Shown here piece after piece: positions 37,101 through 46,924 of a stretch of 64,000 bases of DNA. The stretch comes from Rhizobium oryzihabitans (GTDB lineage Bacteria; Pseudomonadota; Alphaproteobacteria; Rhizobiales; Rhizobiaceae): positions 2,242,001 through 2,306,000 of the forward strand of contig NZ_CP048632.1 in NCBI RefSeq assembly GCF_010669145.1, written 5' to 3'. The number at the start of each line of letters is the position of its first letter. Positions within the stretch are counted from its first letter, which is position 1. The notes under the pieces are model-generated. The model did not search any database. It was not told the origin of the DNA and saw only the letters and a list, made by a program, of their open reading frames with translations. The position numbers were made by a program, and so were the translations under genes.

Positions 37101-37870
37101 CAGTTCATTTTATCGGCGCTGGTCCGGGTGCTGCCGACCTCATCACGGTGCGCGGGCGTGATCTTATCGCTGCCTGCCCGGTCTGCCTTTATGCCGGTTC
37201 GCTGGTTCCGAAGGCGCTGATCGATTATTGCCCGCCGGGTGCACGCATTGTCGATACGGCCGCACTGTCGCTGGATGAGATCGAGGCGGAATTCGTTGCG
37301 GCGGCAAAGGCGGGCAAGGATGTGGCGCGGCTGCATTCCGGCGATCTCTCCGTCTGGAGCGCCATGGGTGAACAGATCCGCCGGCTCGAACGGCTGGGTC
37401 TCGACTACACTGTGACTCCTGGCGTGCCCTCGTTTGCCGCTGCCGCTGCCACCCTGCAGCGGGAACTGACGGTGCCGGAAGTGGCGCAAAGCCTTGTACT
37501 GACCCGTATTTCAGGCCGCGCTTCGAAAATGCCCGAGGGCGAGACGCTGAAAGCCTTCGGTGCGACAGGTACTACGCTTGCCATCCACCTCGCCATCCAT
37601 GCCATCGGCAGGGTGGTGGAAGAACTGACGCCGCTTTGCGGTTCCGATTGCCCTGTTGCCATCGTCGTTCGCGCCTCCTGGCCGGACGAGCGGGTCATTC
37701 GCGGCACCTTGTTCGACATTGAAGGGAAACTGGCCGCCGAGCCGGTGGAGCGGACGGCGCTGATCTTCGTCGGGCGCGGGCTTGCCTCGACGGATTTTCG
37801 TGAGAGCGCACTTTATAGCACCGATTATGTACGCCGGTTCCGGTCCCCGAAGGAAGATGCGAAGGGTTGA
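37097..37870 (+). CDS. cobM: Precorrin-4 C11-methyltransferase CobM
   Basis: This 257-residue tetrapyrrole methylase starts [21 protein letters not shown] and has [29 protein letters not shown] and [15 protein letters not shown], all typical of CobM/CbiF. It makes precorrin-5 from precorrin-4. ATG overlaps the cobE stop (ATGA). Its 3' end overlaps the convergent cbiD gene by 46 bases. Confidence 0.95.
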   Translation: MTVHFIGAGPGAADLITVRGRDLIAACPVCLYAGSLVPKALIDYCPPGARIVDTAALSLDEIEAEFVAAAKAGKDVARLHSGDLSVWSAMGEQIRRLERLGLDYTVTPGVPSFAAAAATLQRELTVPEVAQSLVLTRISGRASKMPEGETLKAFGATGTTLAIHLAIHAIGRVVEELTPLCGSDCPVAIVVRASWPDERVIRGTLFDIEGKLAAEPVERTALIFVGRGLASTDFRESALYSTDYVRRFRSPKEDAKG

Positions 37871-38955
37871 TGCGACGGCGTGGAGGCGGTGCGCCCCTTG
37901 AGCGTACCCTGACGATCGAAAACCAGAATATCGAGCGCGATGGTGGGCGTCTTCAGCGCGGCGGCCGCGGTTACCCAGGCTTTTTCCGCAACGATCGCAC
38001 CGAGGTCAATCCCGGCGCCTTCGGCCAGCTCAAAAGCGTGCGCGACCATGTTGGCCTGACGGATGGCGGCTGCAAGATTCTCATCTCCGCCGGCTTCGGT
38101 TGCCAGCTCCGCCAGCGCGTCGAGATCGGCGAGGCCTTTCTTGGAGTGGACATCGAGCATGCCCTGGGCAAGCTTCGTCATCTTGGCGACGCCACCGGCA
38201 ATCGTGACCCGCTCTACAGGGTGGCTGCGCAGATATTTCAGCATGCCGCCGATGAAATCGCCCATGTCGATCAGCGCGGTCTCCGGCAGGTCGTAAATCG
38301 CCCGTCCGGCTTTTTCCGAGGTATTGCCGGTTGCGCCGAGCAGATGGGCGCAGCCGGTCGCGCGCGCCACATCGATGCCGCGCCAGATGGAATGTATCCA
38401 TGCCGAGCAGGAAAATGGGATGACGATGCCGGTGGTGCCGAGAATGGAAATGCCGCCAATGATGCCGAGCCTGCCATTCAGGGTCTTTTCCGCCAGTTTC
38501 TCACCGTCACGGACGGAAATCTCGACTTCGAAATCGGCATTCTCTCCGGCGACCTCGTGAATGGCGGTTTCGATCATCTTGCGCGGCACGGGGTTGATGG
38601 CAGGTTCGCCCGGCGGCAGGGGCAATCCCGGCCGGGTGATGGTGCCGACGCCTTTTCCGGCCCTGAAGGTGATGCCGCTTCCCGGTTGGCCATGTCGCAC
38701 TGTACTTTCGATCAGCGCTCCGTGGGTGACGTCCGGATCGTCGCCCGCATCCTTGACGACACCCGCACGGGCGAAGTTTTCGCCTTTTTCCTCGGTGGCG
38801 AGGGAAAATGCCGGCCGCGCGCCGCTTGGAAGTTGGACTTCGACAGGGTAAGGAAACTCGCCGGTCAGAAGGGCGGCGCAAGCCGCCTTCGAGGCCGCCG
38901 CCGCGCAGGTGCCCGTGGTCCAGCCGCGGCGAAGGGTCTTTCCATCTGTTTCCAT
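37825..38955 (-). CDS. cbiD: CbiD, (cobalt-)precorrin-5B C1-methyltransferase
   Basis: The ATG at 38955 follows AGGA by 6 bases and gives 376 residues, starting [21 protein letters not shown], the CbiD hallmark; a start at 38991 lacks a ribosome binding site. Other motifs are [36 protein letters not shown] and [14 protein letters not shown]. CbiD belongs to the anaerobic pathway, where it methylates C1 and removes the C2 fragment. No cobF, the aerobic enzyme for this step, is found among the other cob genes here, so CbiD probably replaces it. Confidence 0.92.
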   Translation of the reverse strand: METDGKTLRRGWTTGTCAAAASKAACAALLTGEFPYPVEVQLPSGARPAFSLATEEKGENFARAGVVKDAGDDPDVTHGALIESTVRHGQPGSGITFRAGKGVGTITRPGLPLPPGEPAINPVPRKMIETAIHEVAGENADFEVEISVRDGEKLAEKTLNGRLGIIGGISILGTTGIVIPFSCSAWIHSIWRGIDVARATGCAHLLGATGNTSEKAGRAIYDLPETALIDMGDFIGGMLKYLRSHPVERVTIAGGVAKMTKLAQGMLDVHSKKGLADLDALAELATEAGGDENLAAAIRQANMVAHAFELAEGAGIDLGAIVAEKAWVTAAAALKTPTIALDILVFDRQGTLKGRTASTPSHQPFASSFGDRNRRT

Positions 38956-39014
38956 ATGAATTCCTATAGCCGGGACGGCTTTTTCCGTCATCGTTAAAAA
39001 AGCAGCCGAGAAGA

Positions 39015-39803
39015 ATGTCGATACGCCAAGTTTTAAACAGCATCGCCGCAAAAGGTCCGGTCTTTGAGCCCGGTCACGTCTGGCTCGCAGGGGCGGGACC
39101 GGGGGATGTGCGTTATCTGACACTCGAAGTGGCGCTTGCGCTTTCGCAGGCCGATGTGATCGTTCGCGATGCGCTGGTCAGCGACGATGTCGTTGCCCTT
39201 GGTCCCCAGGCTGAAATCGTCTTTGCCGGCAAGCGTGGCGGCAAGCCTTCGGCAACGCAGGACGACATTACCGCCTCGCTGATCGATCTCGCCCGGCAGG
39301 GTAAGAAGGTGTTGCGGCTTAAGGGTGGCGATCCCTTTATTTTCGGGCGTGGTGGTGAAGAGGCGGAGGCGCTGATCCTAGCCGGTATCCCGTTCCGTAT
39401 CCTGCCGGGCATGACCTCGTCGCTCGCAGCCCTTGCTTCCGCGCATATTCCCGCCACCATGCGCGGCATCAGCCGCGCCGTCACGCTCGCCACGGGCCAT
39501 GCCGCCGGTACTGAAGAGGATCTGGACTGGCTAGCGCTGGCGAAAACGCACGAACCCATTGTCGTTTATATGGGGCTCAAGAATATAGGTTCTATCGCCG
39601 ATCTTCTGATGCAGGGCGGCCGTTCAGGAATAACGCCGGTCGCCGTCATCATGTCGGCAACGACGGCGCAGGAGCGCATTTTTATCGGAACGCTGGAAAG
39701 CATAGCTGACGATGCAAAGCGGGAAAAATTCGAGGCGCCGGCCCTGATCGTCATTGGCGAGATTGTTTCGATGAGAAACCGCCTCGGTGGAGCCGGATCA
39801 TGA
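39015..39803 (+). CDS. cobA: Uroporphyrinogen-III C-methyltransferase CobA (SUMT)
   Basis: This 262-residue SUMT makes precorrin-2 from uroporphyrinogen III. It has VWLAGAGPGDVRYLTLEVALAL, the KRGGKPSATQDDI segment, LRLKGGDPFIFGRGGEEAEAL and LPGMTSSLAALASAHIP. It lacks the CysG N-terminal siroheme domain, so it is the free-standing form. It is divergent from cbiD across 59 bases and overlaps cobB by 4 bases. Confidence 0.95.
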   Translation: MSIRQVLNSIAAKGPVFEPGHVWLAGAGPGDVRYLTLEVALALSQADVIVRDALVSDDVVALGPQAEIVFAGKRGGKPSATQDDITASLIDLARQGKKVLRLKGGDPFIFGRGGEEAEALILAGIPFRILPGMTSSLAALASAHIPATMRGISRAVTLATGHAAGTEEDLDWLALAKTHEPIVVYMGLKNIGSIADLLMQGGRSGITPVAVIMSATTAQERIFIGTLESIADDAKREKFEAPALIVIGEIVSMRNRLGGAGS

Positions 39804-41116
39804 CGGCCCGGGCGATCATCATCGGTGCACCGCGCTCCGGTTCCGGCAAGACCAGCGTGACTATTGGCCTGCTCAGGGCCTTTGCAAGACGCGGCGTCAA
39901 GGTGCGCGGCATCAAGACCGGGCCTGACTATATCGACCCCGGCTTCCATGCCTTTGCCACCGGCACGCCTGGGCTCAATCTGGACAGCTGGGCCATGCGG
40001 CCGGAACTGCTGCGGCACCTGTTCTTGCAGCAGACTGACGGCGCGGACCTCGTTCTGATCGAAAGCGCCATGGGCCTGTTCGACGGCATTCCCGTGGCGG
40101 AAAACCGTACCGGGTCGGCGGCGGATCTGGCCCGGCTGTTCGGCATTCCCGTGCTGTTGGTGCTGGATGTGTCCGGCCAGTCGCAGACGGCGGCGGCTGT
40201 CGCCCATGGTTTTGCCCATTACGATCCGGACGTCACAATGGCGGCGGTGGTGCTGAACCGGGCCGGCAGCGAAAGACACCGGACGCTGTGTACGGAGGCC
40301 ATCGAAAAAATCGGACTGCCTGTCGCAGGCTGTGTATTGCGCGATCCGTCGCTCATCCTGCCGGAGCGGCATCTGGGGCTGGTGCAGGCCAGCGAACATC
40401 CGGAAATTGACGCGCATATAGAACGGCTGGCGGATGCGATGGAAAGGTCCATCGATCTCGATGCCCTGCTTTCGCTCGCCGCGCCGGTGGATGTGCCCCT
40501 AGGCTTGGCGGAGGCGGCGATTGCGCCGCCCGGCCAGCGTATCGCGCTTGCGGACGATGCGGCTTTCACCTTCCTTTATCCGCATCTGAAGAGCCATTGG
40601 CATACGGCCGGAGCCGAGATCGTGCCCTTCTCACCGCTCGCAGACGAGGCGCCTGATGAGACCTGCGACATTTGCTGGCTGCCCGGTGGCTATCCAGAGC
40701 TTTACGCTGGAAAGCTTGCCGATGCGGTCGGGTTCAAAGCGGGCATTACCCGTTTCGCCGCGACAAAACCGGTCCACGGTGAGTGCGGCGGCTATATGGT
40801 GCTTGGCGCGGCGCTGGAAGATGCCGAGGGTGTAACCCATGCCATGACCGGGCTCTTATCCCATGCCACCAGTTTCGCGACGCGCAAGATGAATCTCGGT
40901 TATCGGCAGGCGACGATCGTGGCAGATGGACCGCTCGGCGGAGCGGGCGAGATCCTGCGCGGCCATGAGTTTCATTATGCGCGTGTTATCGATCCGGGCC
41001 ACGATGAGCCTTTCGCCCAGATTGCTGACGGGCAGGGTCGTCCGCTCGGCCCCTCTGGCGGCAGGCGGGGTCTCGTTTCAGGCACTTTCTTCCATGCCAT
41101 CGCCAGAGGCGGTTGA
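39800..41116 (+). CDS. cobB: Hydrogenobyrinic acid a,c-diamide synthase CobB
   Basis: This 438-residue glutamine-dependent amidotransferase has the N-terminal P-loop-like GAPRSGSGKTSVTIGLL and GIKTGPDYIDPGFHA, and the C-terminal glutaminase domain with the nucleophile in GECGGYMVLG. It amidates side chains a and c before cobalt insertion. ATG overlaps the cobA stop. It ends the cob series; 229 bases without a gene follow. Confidence 0.95.
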   Translation: MTARAIIIGAPRSGSGKTSVTIGLLRAFARRGVKVRGIKTGPDYIDPGFHAFATGTPGLNLDSWAMRPELLRHLFLQQTDGADLVLIESAMGLFDGIPVAENRTGSAADLARLFGIPVLLVLDVSGQSQTAAAVAHGFAHYDPDVTMAAVVLNRAGSERHRTLCTEAIEKIGLPVAGCVLRDPSLILPERHLGLVQASEHPEIDAHIERLADAMERSIDLDALLSLAAPVDVPLGLAEAAIAPPGQRIALADDAAFTFLYPHLKSHWHTAGAEIVPFSPLADEAPDETCDICWLPGGYPELYAGKLADAVGFKAGITRFAATKPVHGECGGYMVLGAALEDAEGVTHAMTGLLSHATSFATRKMNLGYRQATIVADGPLGGAGEILRGHEFHYARVIDPGHDEPFAQIADGQGRPLGPSGGRRGLVSGTFFHAIARGG

Positions 41117-41204
41117 TCGTCCCGGACATTTGCCTTCCCGGATCACGGTGCGGCAAAGTGGACCAAGCAGCGAAAGTTTGTAGGCTTGGAGCGGGGGAAA
41201 GTGC

Positions 41205-41330
41205 TATAGATCGCTGCACAGGACGTGGACCAGGGGAATTGCCTCCGGGTCTCCACACTTGGTGAAGCGCGGCCGGACCTGAAACCGCTTCATATTTTTC
41301 GGTCCGATATTGTACTCGCGCATTTTACAT
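41205..41330 (+). other. Structured intergenic segment between cobB and the cytochrome gene
   Basis: GTGGA...TCCAC, about 20 bases apart, and GAAGCG...CGCTTC form two successive small hairpins; the second is followed by CATATTTTTC. A CTATAG at 41204-41209 could be a -10 element. This may be a leader or a small RNA; I recognise no known family. Confidence 0.25.
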
Positions 41331-41345
41331 CGAGCGTGCATACCG

Positions 41346-42596
41346 ATGATGAAACCCGGATTTTTTATCTCTGCCGTCTTTGCTGCGGCCATTCTGCTGG
41401 CTCCTATCGGTACCGGGTTCAACGGCACGCGCGCCCATGGCGGCGAAGACTATGCGACTTTGGAAAAGCTCGGCGCAGCTCTTTTCGACGACCCCAATCT
41501 TTCCATGAATCGCACCATGGCCTGTTCCACCTGCCATATGCAGGCGGCGGGTTTTTCCGATGCGCGCGAGAGCGACAAGGTCGGGCGGGACGTGTCGCTC
41601 GGCGATGACGGGATTTCGCTGGGCGACCGCAACGCGCCGACTGCCGCCTATGCCAGGTTCACACCGCCTTTCGGCAAGAACGCGGCGGGCGAGTATGTAG
41701 GCGGGCAATTCTGGGACGGTCGCGCCTCGATGCTGGAAGATCAGGCGGGTGGTCCACCGCTCAACCCGATCGAAATGGGGATGCCGGACAAATCGTCGAT
41801 CGTGAAACGGCTGAAGGAGAACCCCGATTATGTCGCGGCTTTCGGCACGCAGTTCGGCGGCGATGTTTTCAAGAGTGACGAAAGCGCCTATGCCGCGATG
41901 ACCAAGGCGCTGGCTAGCTTCGAGCGTTCGGATGAATTCTCCACCTTCGATTCCAAATATGACCGTTTCCTGCGCGGCGAGGAAAAGCTGACCGATCAGG
42001 AGGAGCTGGGGCGAGTTCTGATTTCCTCCACGCAATTTACCAATTGCAATACCTGCCATGAAATTCGCGGCGCCAAGGGGCTGGAAGACGGCCTCTTCAC
42101 CAACCACAAATATTTCAACATTGGCGTTCCGGCCAACACGGCGGTGAGAGCGGCCAACGGCTCGAAGCCGGATGCTGTCGATCTTGGGCTCGCGCAAAAT
42201 CCTGTTGTGGCCGGCGATCCGGCTGAGCGTGGCAAGTTCAAGGTGCCGACGCTGCGCAACGTCGCCGTCACCGGTCCATACATGCACAATGGCGTCTTCA
42301 AGGACCTGCGCACGGTGGTGCTGTTTTACGTGAAATACAAAAGCAAGAAGCCCAGCCGGCAGATCAATCCGGAAACCGGCAAGACATGGGATGCGCCGGA
42401 AGTGCCTGAGAACATCGCCATGACGGAGCTGACGTCCGCGCCCGCACTGGACGACAAGCGTGTAGATGCCGTCGTCGCATTCTTGAAGACTTTGACTGAC
42501 AAAAGATATGAGCATCTTTTGCCGAAGGAGGACGGGCAGGGAGCCGTGGCCCCTGCCCAGCCGGTTCCTGTAAACGTTACGCCGAAAGCGCCTTGA
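41346..42596 (+). CDS. Di-haem cytochrome c peroxidase / MauG family protein
   Basis: The ATG at 41346 gives 416 residues beginning with a signal peptide (hydrophobic [15 protein letters not shown]), so the protein is periplasmic. Two c-type haem sites are visible: CSTCH near residue 60 and CNTCH near residue 234, the spacing seen in bacterial cytochrome c peroxidases and MauG-like enzymes. [21 protein letters not shown] is the conserved C-terminal block with an axial methionine. The last residues are Pro/Val-rich. The substrate is unknown. The 3' end overlaps leuB by 20 bases. Confidence 0.87.
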   Translation: MMKPGFFISAVFAAAILLAPIGTGFNGTRAHGGEDYATLEKLGAALFDDPNLSMNRTMACSTCHMQAAGFSDARESDKVGRDVSLGDDGISLGDRNAPTAAYARFTPPFGKNAAGEYVGGQFWDGRASMLEDQAGGPPLNPIEMGMPDKSSIVKRLKENPDYVAAFGTQFGGDVFKSDESAYAAMTKALASFERSDEFSTFDSKYDRFLRGEEKLTDQEELGRVLISSTQFTNCNTCHEIRGAKGLEDGLFTNHKYFNIGVPANTAVRAANGSKPDAVDLGLAQNPVVAGDPAERGKFKVPTLRNVAVTGPYMHNGVFKDLRTVVLFYVKYKSKKPSRQINPETGKTWDAPEVPENIAMTELTSAPALDDKRVDAVVAFLKTLTDKRYEHLLPKEDGQGAVAPAQPVPVNVTPKAP

Positions 42597-43689
42597 ATTC
42601 GGCGAGAACCGCATCACCCATTTCGGAGGTTCCGACCTGGCGGCTGCCCTCGGCCATGATGTCGGCGGTGCGGATGCCCTTGTCGAGCACGTTTGCGATC
42701 GCTGCTTCGAGCTTTGTTGCCTCATCCACCATGTTGAACGAGTAACGCAGGCACATGGCGAAGGACGCGATCATGGCGATGGGGTTGGCGATGCCCTTGC
42801 CGGCAATGTCAGGAGCCGAACCGTGCACCGGCTCATACATGGCCTTGCGCTTGCCGGTCTTGGCGTCAGGCGCGCCAAGCGAAGCGGAGGGCAGCATGCC
42901 AAGCGAGCCGGTCAGCATGGCGGCGACGTCGGAGAGCATGTCGCCGAAGAGGTTGTCGGTCACGATCACGTCGAACTGCTTGGGCTTGCGCACCAGCTGC
43001 ATGCCGCCGGCATCGGCCAGCATATGTTCCAGCTGAACGTCTTTGAACTTGGCAGCGTGGGTTTCGGTGACCACCTGGTTCCACAGAACGCCAGATTTCA
43101 TGACGTTGCGCTTTTCCATCGAGCAGACGCGGTTGTCGCGGGTGCGGGCCAGTTCGAAAGCGACGCTGGCGATACGCTCGATCTCGAAAGTGTCGTAGAT
43201 CTGCGTGTCGATGCCGCGCTTCTGGCCGTTGCCGAGATCGATGATCTGCTTCGGTTCACCGAAATAAACGCCGCCCGTCAGCTCGCGGACGATGAGGATA
43301 TCGAGACCTTCGACCAGTTCAGGCTTCAGCGAGGAAGCGGCGGCAAGTGCCGGGTAGCAGATGGCCGGGCGCAGATTGGCGAAAAGCTCGAGATCCTTGC
43401 GCAGGCGAAGCAGACCGGCTTCCGGGCGATGCTCGTAGGGCACGCCATCCCATTTCGGGCCGCCGACGGCGCCGAACAGGATCGCATCGGCGGCTAGCGC
43501 CTTTTCCATATCTGCATCGGAAATCGCCACGCCATGGGCGTCATAGGCAGAGCCGCCGACCAGACCTTCCGAGACGGTGAAGCCGGCATTGTGCGCGCTG
43601 TTCATATAATCGATCAGCTTGCGAACTTCAGCCATGGCTTCGGGGCCGATACCGTCACCGGGCAGCAGGAAAAGCGAACGGACTGTCAT
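42577..43689 (-). CDS. leuB: 3-isopropylmalate dehydrogenase LeuB
   Basis: The ATG at 43689 is preceded by a strong AAGGAGG and gives 370 residues ([19 protein letters not shown]). Motifs: [39 protein letters not shown] with the catalytic tyrosine context [22 protein letters not shown], and [18 protein letters not shown]. It catalyses the oxidative decarboxylation step of leucine synthesis. It is downstream of leuD, separated by a terminator, so the two may be separate transcripts. Confidence 0.96.
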   Translation of the reverse strand: MTVRSLFLLPGDGIGPEAMAEVRKLIDYMNSAHNAGFTVSEGLVGGSAYDAHGVAISDADMEKALAADAILFGAVGGPKWDGVPYEHRPEAGLLRLRKDLELFANLRPAICYPALAAASSLKPELVEGLDILIVRELTGGVYFGEPKQIIDLGNGQKRGIDTQIYDTFEIERIASVAFELARTRDNRVCSMEKRNVMKSGVLWNQVVTETHAAKFKDVQLEHMLADAGGMQLVRKPKQFDVIVTDNLFGDMLSDVAAMLTGSLGMLPSASLGAPDAKTGKRKAMYEPVHGSAPDIAGKGIANPIAMIASFAMCLRYSFNMVDEATKLEAAIANVLDKGIRTADIMAEGSRQVGTSEMGDAVLAEFKALSA

Positions 43690-43852
43690 GAGAAACCCTC
43701 CTTGGGCGGCGCGCCGAAAAACATCCTGAAGGGTTTTCGATTGCGGCGAGCGCGGCGTCAAACTCATTCCGTCCTGCACATGGCAAATCGTGTCGCAGCC
43801 GGACGGGATCGGAGGCTTCTTATCTCCGCCTCAAGGGCTTTTCAAGCAAAGC

Positions 43853-43895
43853 AAAAGCCGATCCGGTACTGTTTGGTACGGGATCGGCTTTTTTG
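43853..43895 (-). terminator. Intrinsic terminator after leuD
   Basis: AAAAGCCGATCC and GGATCGGCTTTT form a long stem with an inner GTAC/GTAC pair around a short loop, ending in a T run on both strands. On the minus strand it lies just downstream of the leuD stop. Confidence 0.88.
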
Positions 43896-43911
43896 AAGAG
43901 CGGAAATGCGG

Positions 43912-44516
43912 TCAGGCCCAGGGGCGGACCGAGGCATTTGCCTTTTCGAACGTGTCGATAGCGCCGGAATGTTCCAGCGTCAGGCCGATATCATCAAGTC
44001 CGTTCAGCATGCAATGGCGCTTGAATTCATCGATCTCGAAGGTGATCGTACCGCCATCGGGGCCGCTGATTTCCTGACTTTCCAGATCGACGGAGAGAAC
44101 GGCATTCGATCCGCGCGACGCATCGTCCAGCAGCTTTTCGAGGTTCTCGGGCTGACGACGATCGGCAGGATGCCGTTCTTGAAACAGTTATTGTAAAAGA
44201 TGTCGGCGAAGCTGGTGGAGATCACGCAGCGGATGCCGAAATCGAGAAGCGCCCATGGCGCATGTTCGCGCGAGGAGCCGCAACCGAAATTGTCGCCGGC
44301 GACAAGGATCTGGGCGTTCTGGTAAGCGGGCTTGTTCAGCACGAAATCGGGGTTGGGCGAGCCATCCTCGAGATAACGCGACTCGGCGAAGAGGCCCTTA
44401 CCGAGACCGGTGCGCTTGATGGTCTTCAGATAGTCTTTCGGAATGATCATATCGGTGTCGATATTGACAACCGGCATGGGCGCGGCGACGCCCGTCAGCT
44501 TCGTGAACTTTTCCAT
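43912..44516 (-). pseudogene. leuD: 3-isopropylmalate dehydratase small subunit LeuD, frameshifted
   Basis: The frame from 44516 reads as a typical LeuD ([52 protein letters not shown]) up to VVSP and then becomes unrelated. Another frame on the same strand carries the expected ending ([17 protein letters not shown]... [14 protein letters not shown]) to a stop at 43912. One missing base near 44145-44151 (CCCGAGAAC where CCCGGAGAAC would keep the frame) explains this; corrected, the protein has the standard 201 residues. LeuD forms isopropylmalate isomerase with LeuC, so real loss would make the strain leucine-dependent unless another copy exists. Confidence 0.86.
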
Positions 44517-44680
44517 CTGTCGCTTCCCGTTTTCCCTTCAACAAAATCCGGCGCGGGCCGAAGCTCGCCGGATGTGTTCTGCCGGGAAATACTGCAAAAC
44601 GGATCGCTTTAGAAGCGCAAACCCGCGTTCTTCGGTACGCCTTCTGCGGCGTCCTCGCATTTTGACCGGATTAAACGATC

Positions 44681-44911
44681 TCAGAGATCGATAATCGTGC
44701 CCTTGCCATCGTTCCAGACGCGCATGTCGCGCTGGTTGCGGGGCTTGACCGGAATGGGGGCCGGCCTCAGACGCGCCGAAAGCAGACGGCCAGCGCTGAG
44801 AACGGCGAGCACGCCGATAAAAGCGACCGTAAGCGACGCCGTGAAGAGGGCGGCCATGGCCAGAATTGCGATGCCGGATGCGGCGATGAAAAATGAACGG
44901 ATGCCTTGCAT
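44681..44911 (-). CDS. Small membrane protein, unknown function
   Basis: This 76-residue protein has two hydrophobic stretches in the first 45 residues (FFIAASGIAILAMAALF and TVAFIGVLAVLSAG), then a basic, proline-containing cytoplasmic tail with a distinct DMRVWNDGKGTIIDL ending. I do not recognise a named family. It lies upstream of leuD on the same strand with a 164-base gap in which I see no clear signal. The membrane topology and non-random ending suggest a real gene. Confidence 0.6.
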   Translation of the reverse strand: MQGIRSFFIAASGIAILAMAALFTASLTVAFIGVLAVLSAGRLLSARLRPAPIPVKPRNQRDMRVWNDGKGTIIDL

Positions 44912-45020
44912 GATTCAACCTTTCTTTCCAGACGAATGTGGGCCTTCTTCTTCCGGCTTGCAAGAGGATTCAGTGGATTGTCAGGTTGCAGATGTCACAA
45001 AAGCTTGACACAAGTGCGGC

Positions 45021-45932
45021 ATGACTAATTTTTTCGAAAATATTCCTGTGAGACCGCGCCGTTCGCTGCTGTCGGTTCCGGCCATCAATGTCAGGGCGCT
45101 CGAAAAAATCCGCGATCTCGATTGCGACGGAGTAATCCTCGATCTGGAGGATTCCGTCGCGCCCGACATGAAGGGCGAGGCGCGGGAAAATCTGGGCAGG
45201 CTATTTTCGGATGCGCCTTTCGCCGGACGCGAGACCATTATCCGTATCAATCCGCTCTCAACGCCGGATGGCATGGCGGATTTGAAACTCGTGCTTTCCT
45301 GTCGGCCGGATGCGGTTTTATTGCCGAAGGTGGAGCAGCCCGCAGATATTCATGATGTGGCCGACCTTCTGGCGGAGGCCGATGCGCCCCAGGACCTGAA
45401 AATTTGGGCAATGATTGAGACGCCGCTGGGTGTTTTGAACGCCGCCTCCATCGCCGACGCTGCCCATACGCCGGATGCGCGGCTTGCCGCCTTTGTAATC
45501 GGGCTCAACGATCTGCGCAAGGAAACGCGTGTTCCAGTCCTCCCCGGGCGAACCTATCTCGTGCCCTGGATGATGCAGGTGGTGCTCGCCGCCCGCGCCT
45601 ATGGCCTTGATGTCATCGACAGCGTGTCCAACGATTTTCGAGACATTGCAGCTTTTGACAGTGAATGCGAACAGGGTCGCGCCATGGGGTTCGATGGCAA
45701 GATGCTGATCCACCCGGCACAGATTGAGCCGGCCAATCGGCGCTTCGCGCCAGATGATGCCGCTGTTGCGGATGCGAGAGAGATTATTGCCGCTTTCGCA
45801 AAACCTGAATCTATGGAATTGAACGTCATCAACATGAACGGGCGGATGATCGAACGGCTGCATGTGGGGCAGGCCGAGAGGCTGGTTGCCATGGCCGATA
45901 TCATCGCACAGAGAAAGGCAAAAAAGACGTGA
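45021..45932 (+). CDS. HpcH/HpaI (CitE-like) CoA-ester lyase
   Basis: This 303-residue TIM-barrel protein has RRSLLSVPAINVRALEKI, the metal-site VILDLEDSVAPDMKGEAR, RINPLSTPDG, LLPKVEQPADI, and the GFDGKMLIHPAQIEPANRRFAP block. These are shared by citrate lyase beta-like and malyl/citramalyl-CoA lyases, which cleave or form 3-hydroxyacyl-CoA thioesters with Mg2+. The exact substrate cannot be read. It overlaps the DUF1737 gene by 4 bases, so the two are cotranscribed. Confidence 0.85.
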   Translation: MTNFFENIPVRPRRSLLSVPAINVRALEKIRDLDCDGVILDLEDSVAPDMKGEARENLGRLFSDAPFAGRETIIRINPLSTPDGMADLKLVLSCRPDAVLLPKVEQPADIHDVADLLAEADAPQDLKIWAMIETPLGVLNAASIADAAHTPDARLAAFVIGLNDLRKETRVPVLPGRTYLVPWMMQVVLAARAYGLDVIDSVSNDFRDIAAFDSECEQGRAMGFDGKMLIHPAQIEPANRRFAPDDAAVADAREIIAAFAKPESMELNVINMNGRMIERLHVGQAERLVAMADIIAQRKAKKT

Positions 45933-46135
45933 AGGTCTATCGTTTCATAACTGGTCCCGATGACTCGAAGTTCTGCCATCGGGTCACCGAGGCGCTGAAC
46001 AAGGGATGGGAGCTTGCCGGTTCGCCGAGCTACGCCTTCAACGCCGCAAGCGGCGTGATGCATTGCGGCCAGGCCGTGACCAAGGTGGTCGAGGGCAAGG
46101 AATACCATCCGGATATGAAGCTCGGCGAGCAATAA
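45929..46135 (+). CDS. DUF1737 small protein
   Basis: This 68-residue protein has the DUF1737 pattern: YRFITGPDD near the start, FCHRVTEALNKGWELAGSP and the MHCGQAVTK block. The function of the family is unknown. It is coupled to the CoA-ester lyase gene through an ATGA-type overlap, suggesting a related role, but nothing in the sequence says which. Confidence 0.8.
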   Translation: MKVYRFITGPDDSKFCHRVTEALNKGWELAGSPSYAFNAASGVMHCGQAVTKVVEGKEYHPDMKLGEQ

Positions 46136-46153
46136 GACGCGCCGTCGGCGGGG

Positions 46154-46594
46154 CTATCGCTCCGCCGCGGCCTCGTCAGCGCTTTCCTCGATCCGCTCCA
46201 TGTCATCATCCGAGAGGCCGAAATGGTGGCCGATCTCGTGGATGAGGACATGGGTGATGATGTCGCCCAGCGTTTCCTCGTTCTCGGCCCAGTAGTCGAG
46301 AATGGGGCGGCGATAAAGCGTGATGCGGTTCACCATTTCGCCCGTTTCCATGGTGAAACGTTCGGAGATGCCGCGTCCTTCAAACAGTCCGAGAAGATCG
46401 AAGGGTGTTTCGAGTGCCATGTCTTCGAACACGTCATCGGTCGGAAAATCGGCGATCTCGATGATGAGATCCTTCGTTAAGGCGCGGAATTCTTCTGGCA
46501 GGTGGCCATACGCCTCGATCGCAAGCGACTCGAAGGCGGAAAGTGTCGGCGCATGGCGGTCCCGCCAATCGTCGGTCTGGTCTATGCGGGCCAT
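46154..46594 (-). CDS. Zincin-like metallopeptidase family protein (minimal gluzincin-type)
   Basis: The ATG at 46594 gives 146 residues; upstream codons in frame lack a ribosome binding site. The zinc motif HEIGHHFG is at residues 119-126, with RITLYRRPIL before it, as in the small PF06262-type zincins. Such proteins are short, acidic and cytosolic, with no known substrate. It converges with the DUF1737 gene with 18 bases between. Confidence 0.85.
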   Translation of the reverse strand: MARIDQTDDWRDRHAPTLSAFESLAIEAYGHLPEEFRALTKDLIIEIADFPTDDVFEDMALETPFDLLGLFEGRGISERFTMETGEMVNRITLYRRPILDYWAENEETLGDIITHVLIHEIGHHFGLSDDDMERIEESADEAAAER

Positions 46595-46924
46595 TTCTGC
46601 TCCTTGTTGGTAGGCCCATATAAACACTTGCTGCACAAATTTCGAGACCCGACTGCTTCACCTGCCGAAAAAGCATGAAATTCTTGGCGTTACAGTTACT
46701 TTTCAAGCCGTCGTCATCTTGACATAAACTGACGTCTCGCGTAATCGGCACCCAAATTGATGGCGTAGTGCGCCTTCTGTTTATTCCGCCCCTCAAAAGG
46801 CGGCTTCACCGGCAGACATTCAAAGGGGCATTCAGTCCTGACGGATTTCCGCTACTCCGACTGATAAAAAGACGGCCAGCTTGCATATGCGGGCAGAGCC
46901 GGAACGAACATGAAAGGATAAAAA
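46595..46924 (+). promoter_or_regulatory. Intergenic region with rplU promoter and structured leader
   Basis: TTGACA at 46719-46724 and TAATCG at 46742-46747, 17 bases apart, form a good housekeeping promoter. The 170-base leader that would follow has a CCGCC/GGCGG hairpin (46786-46803) and a CAGTC/GACTG hairpin with inner GGA/TCC pairing (46833-46863). The leader is longer than needed for translation and may carry L21-operon control. No gene was seen in it. Confidence 0.6.

Noticed and set aside
37867..38997. Plus-strand open frame opposite cbiD
   Set aside because: The minus strand has a full CbiD with its hallmark motifs; the plus-strand product is unrelated to anything I know.
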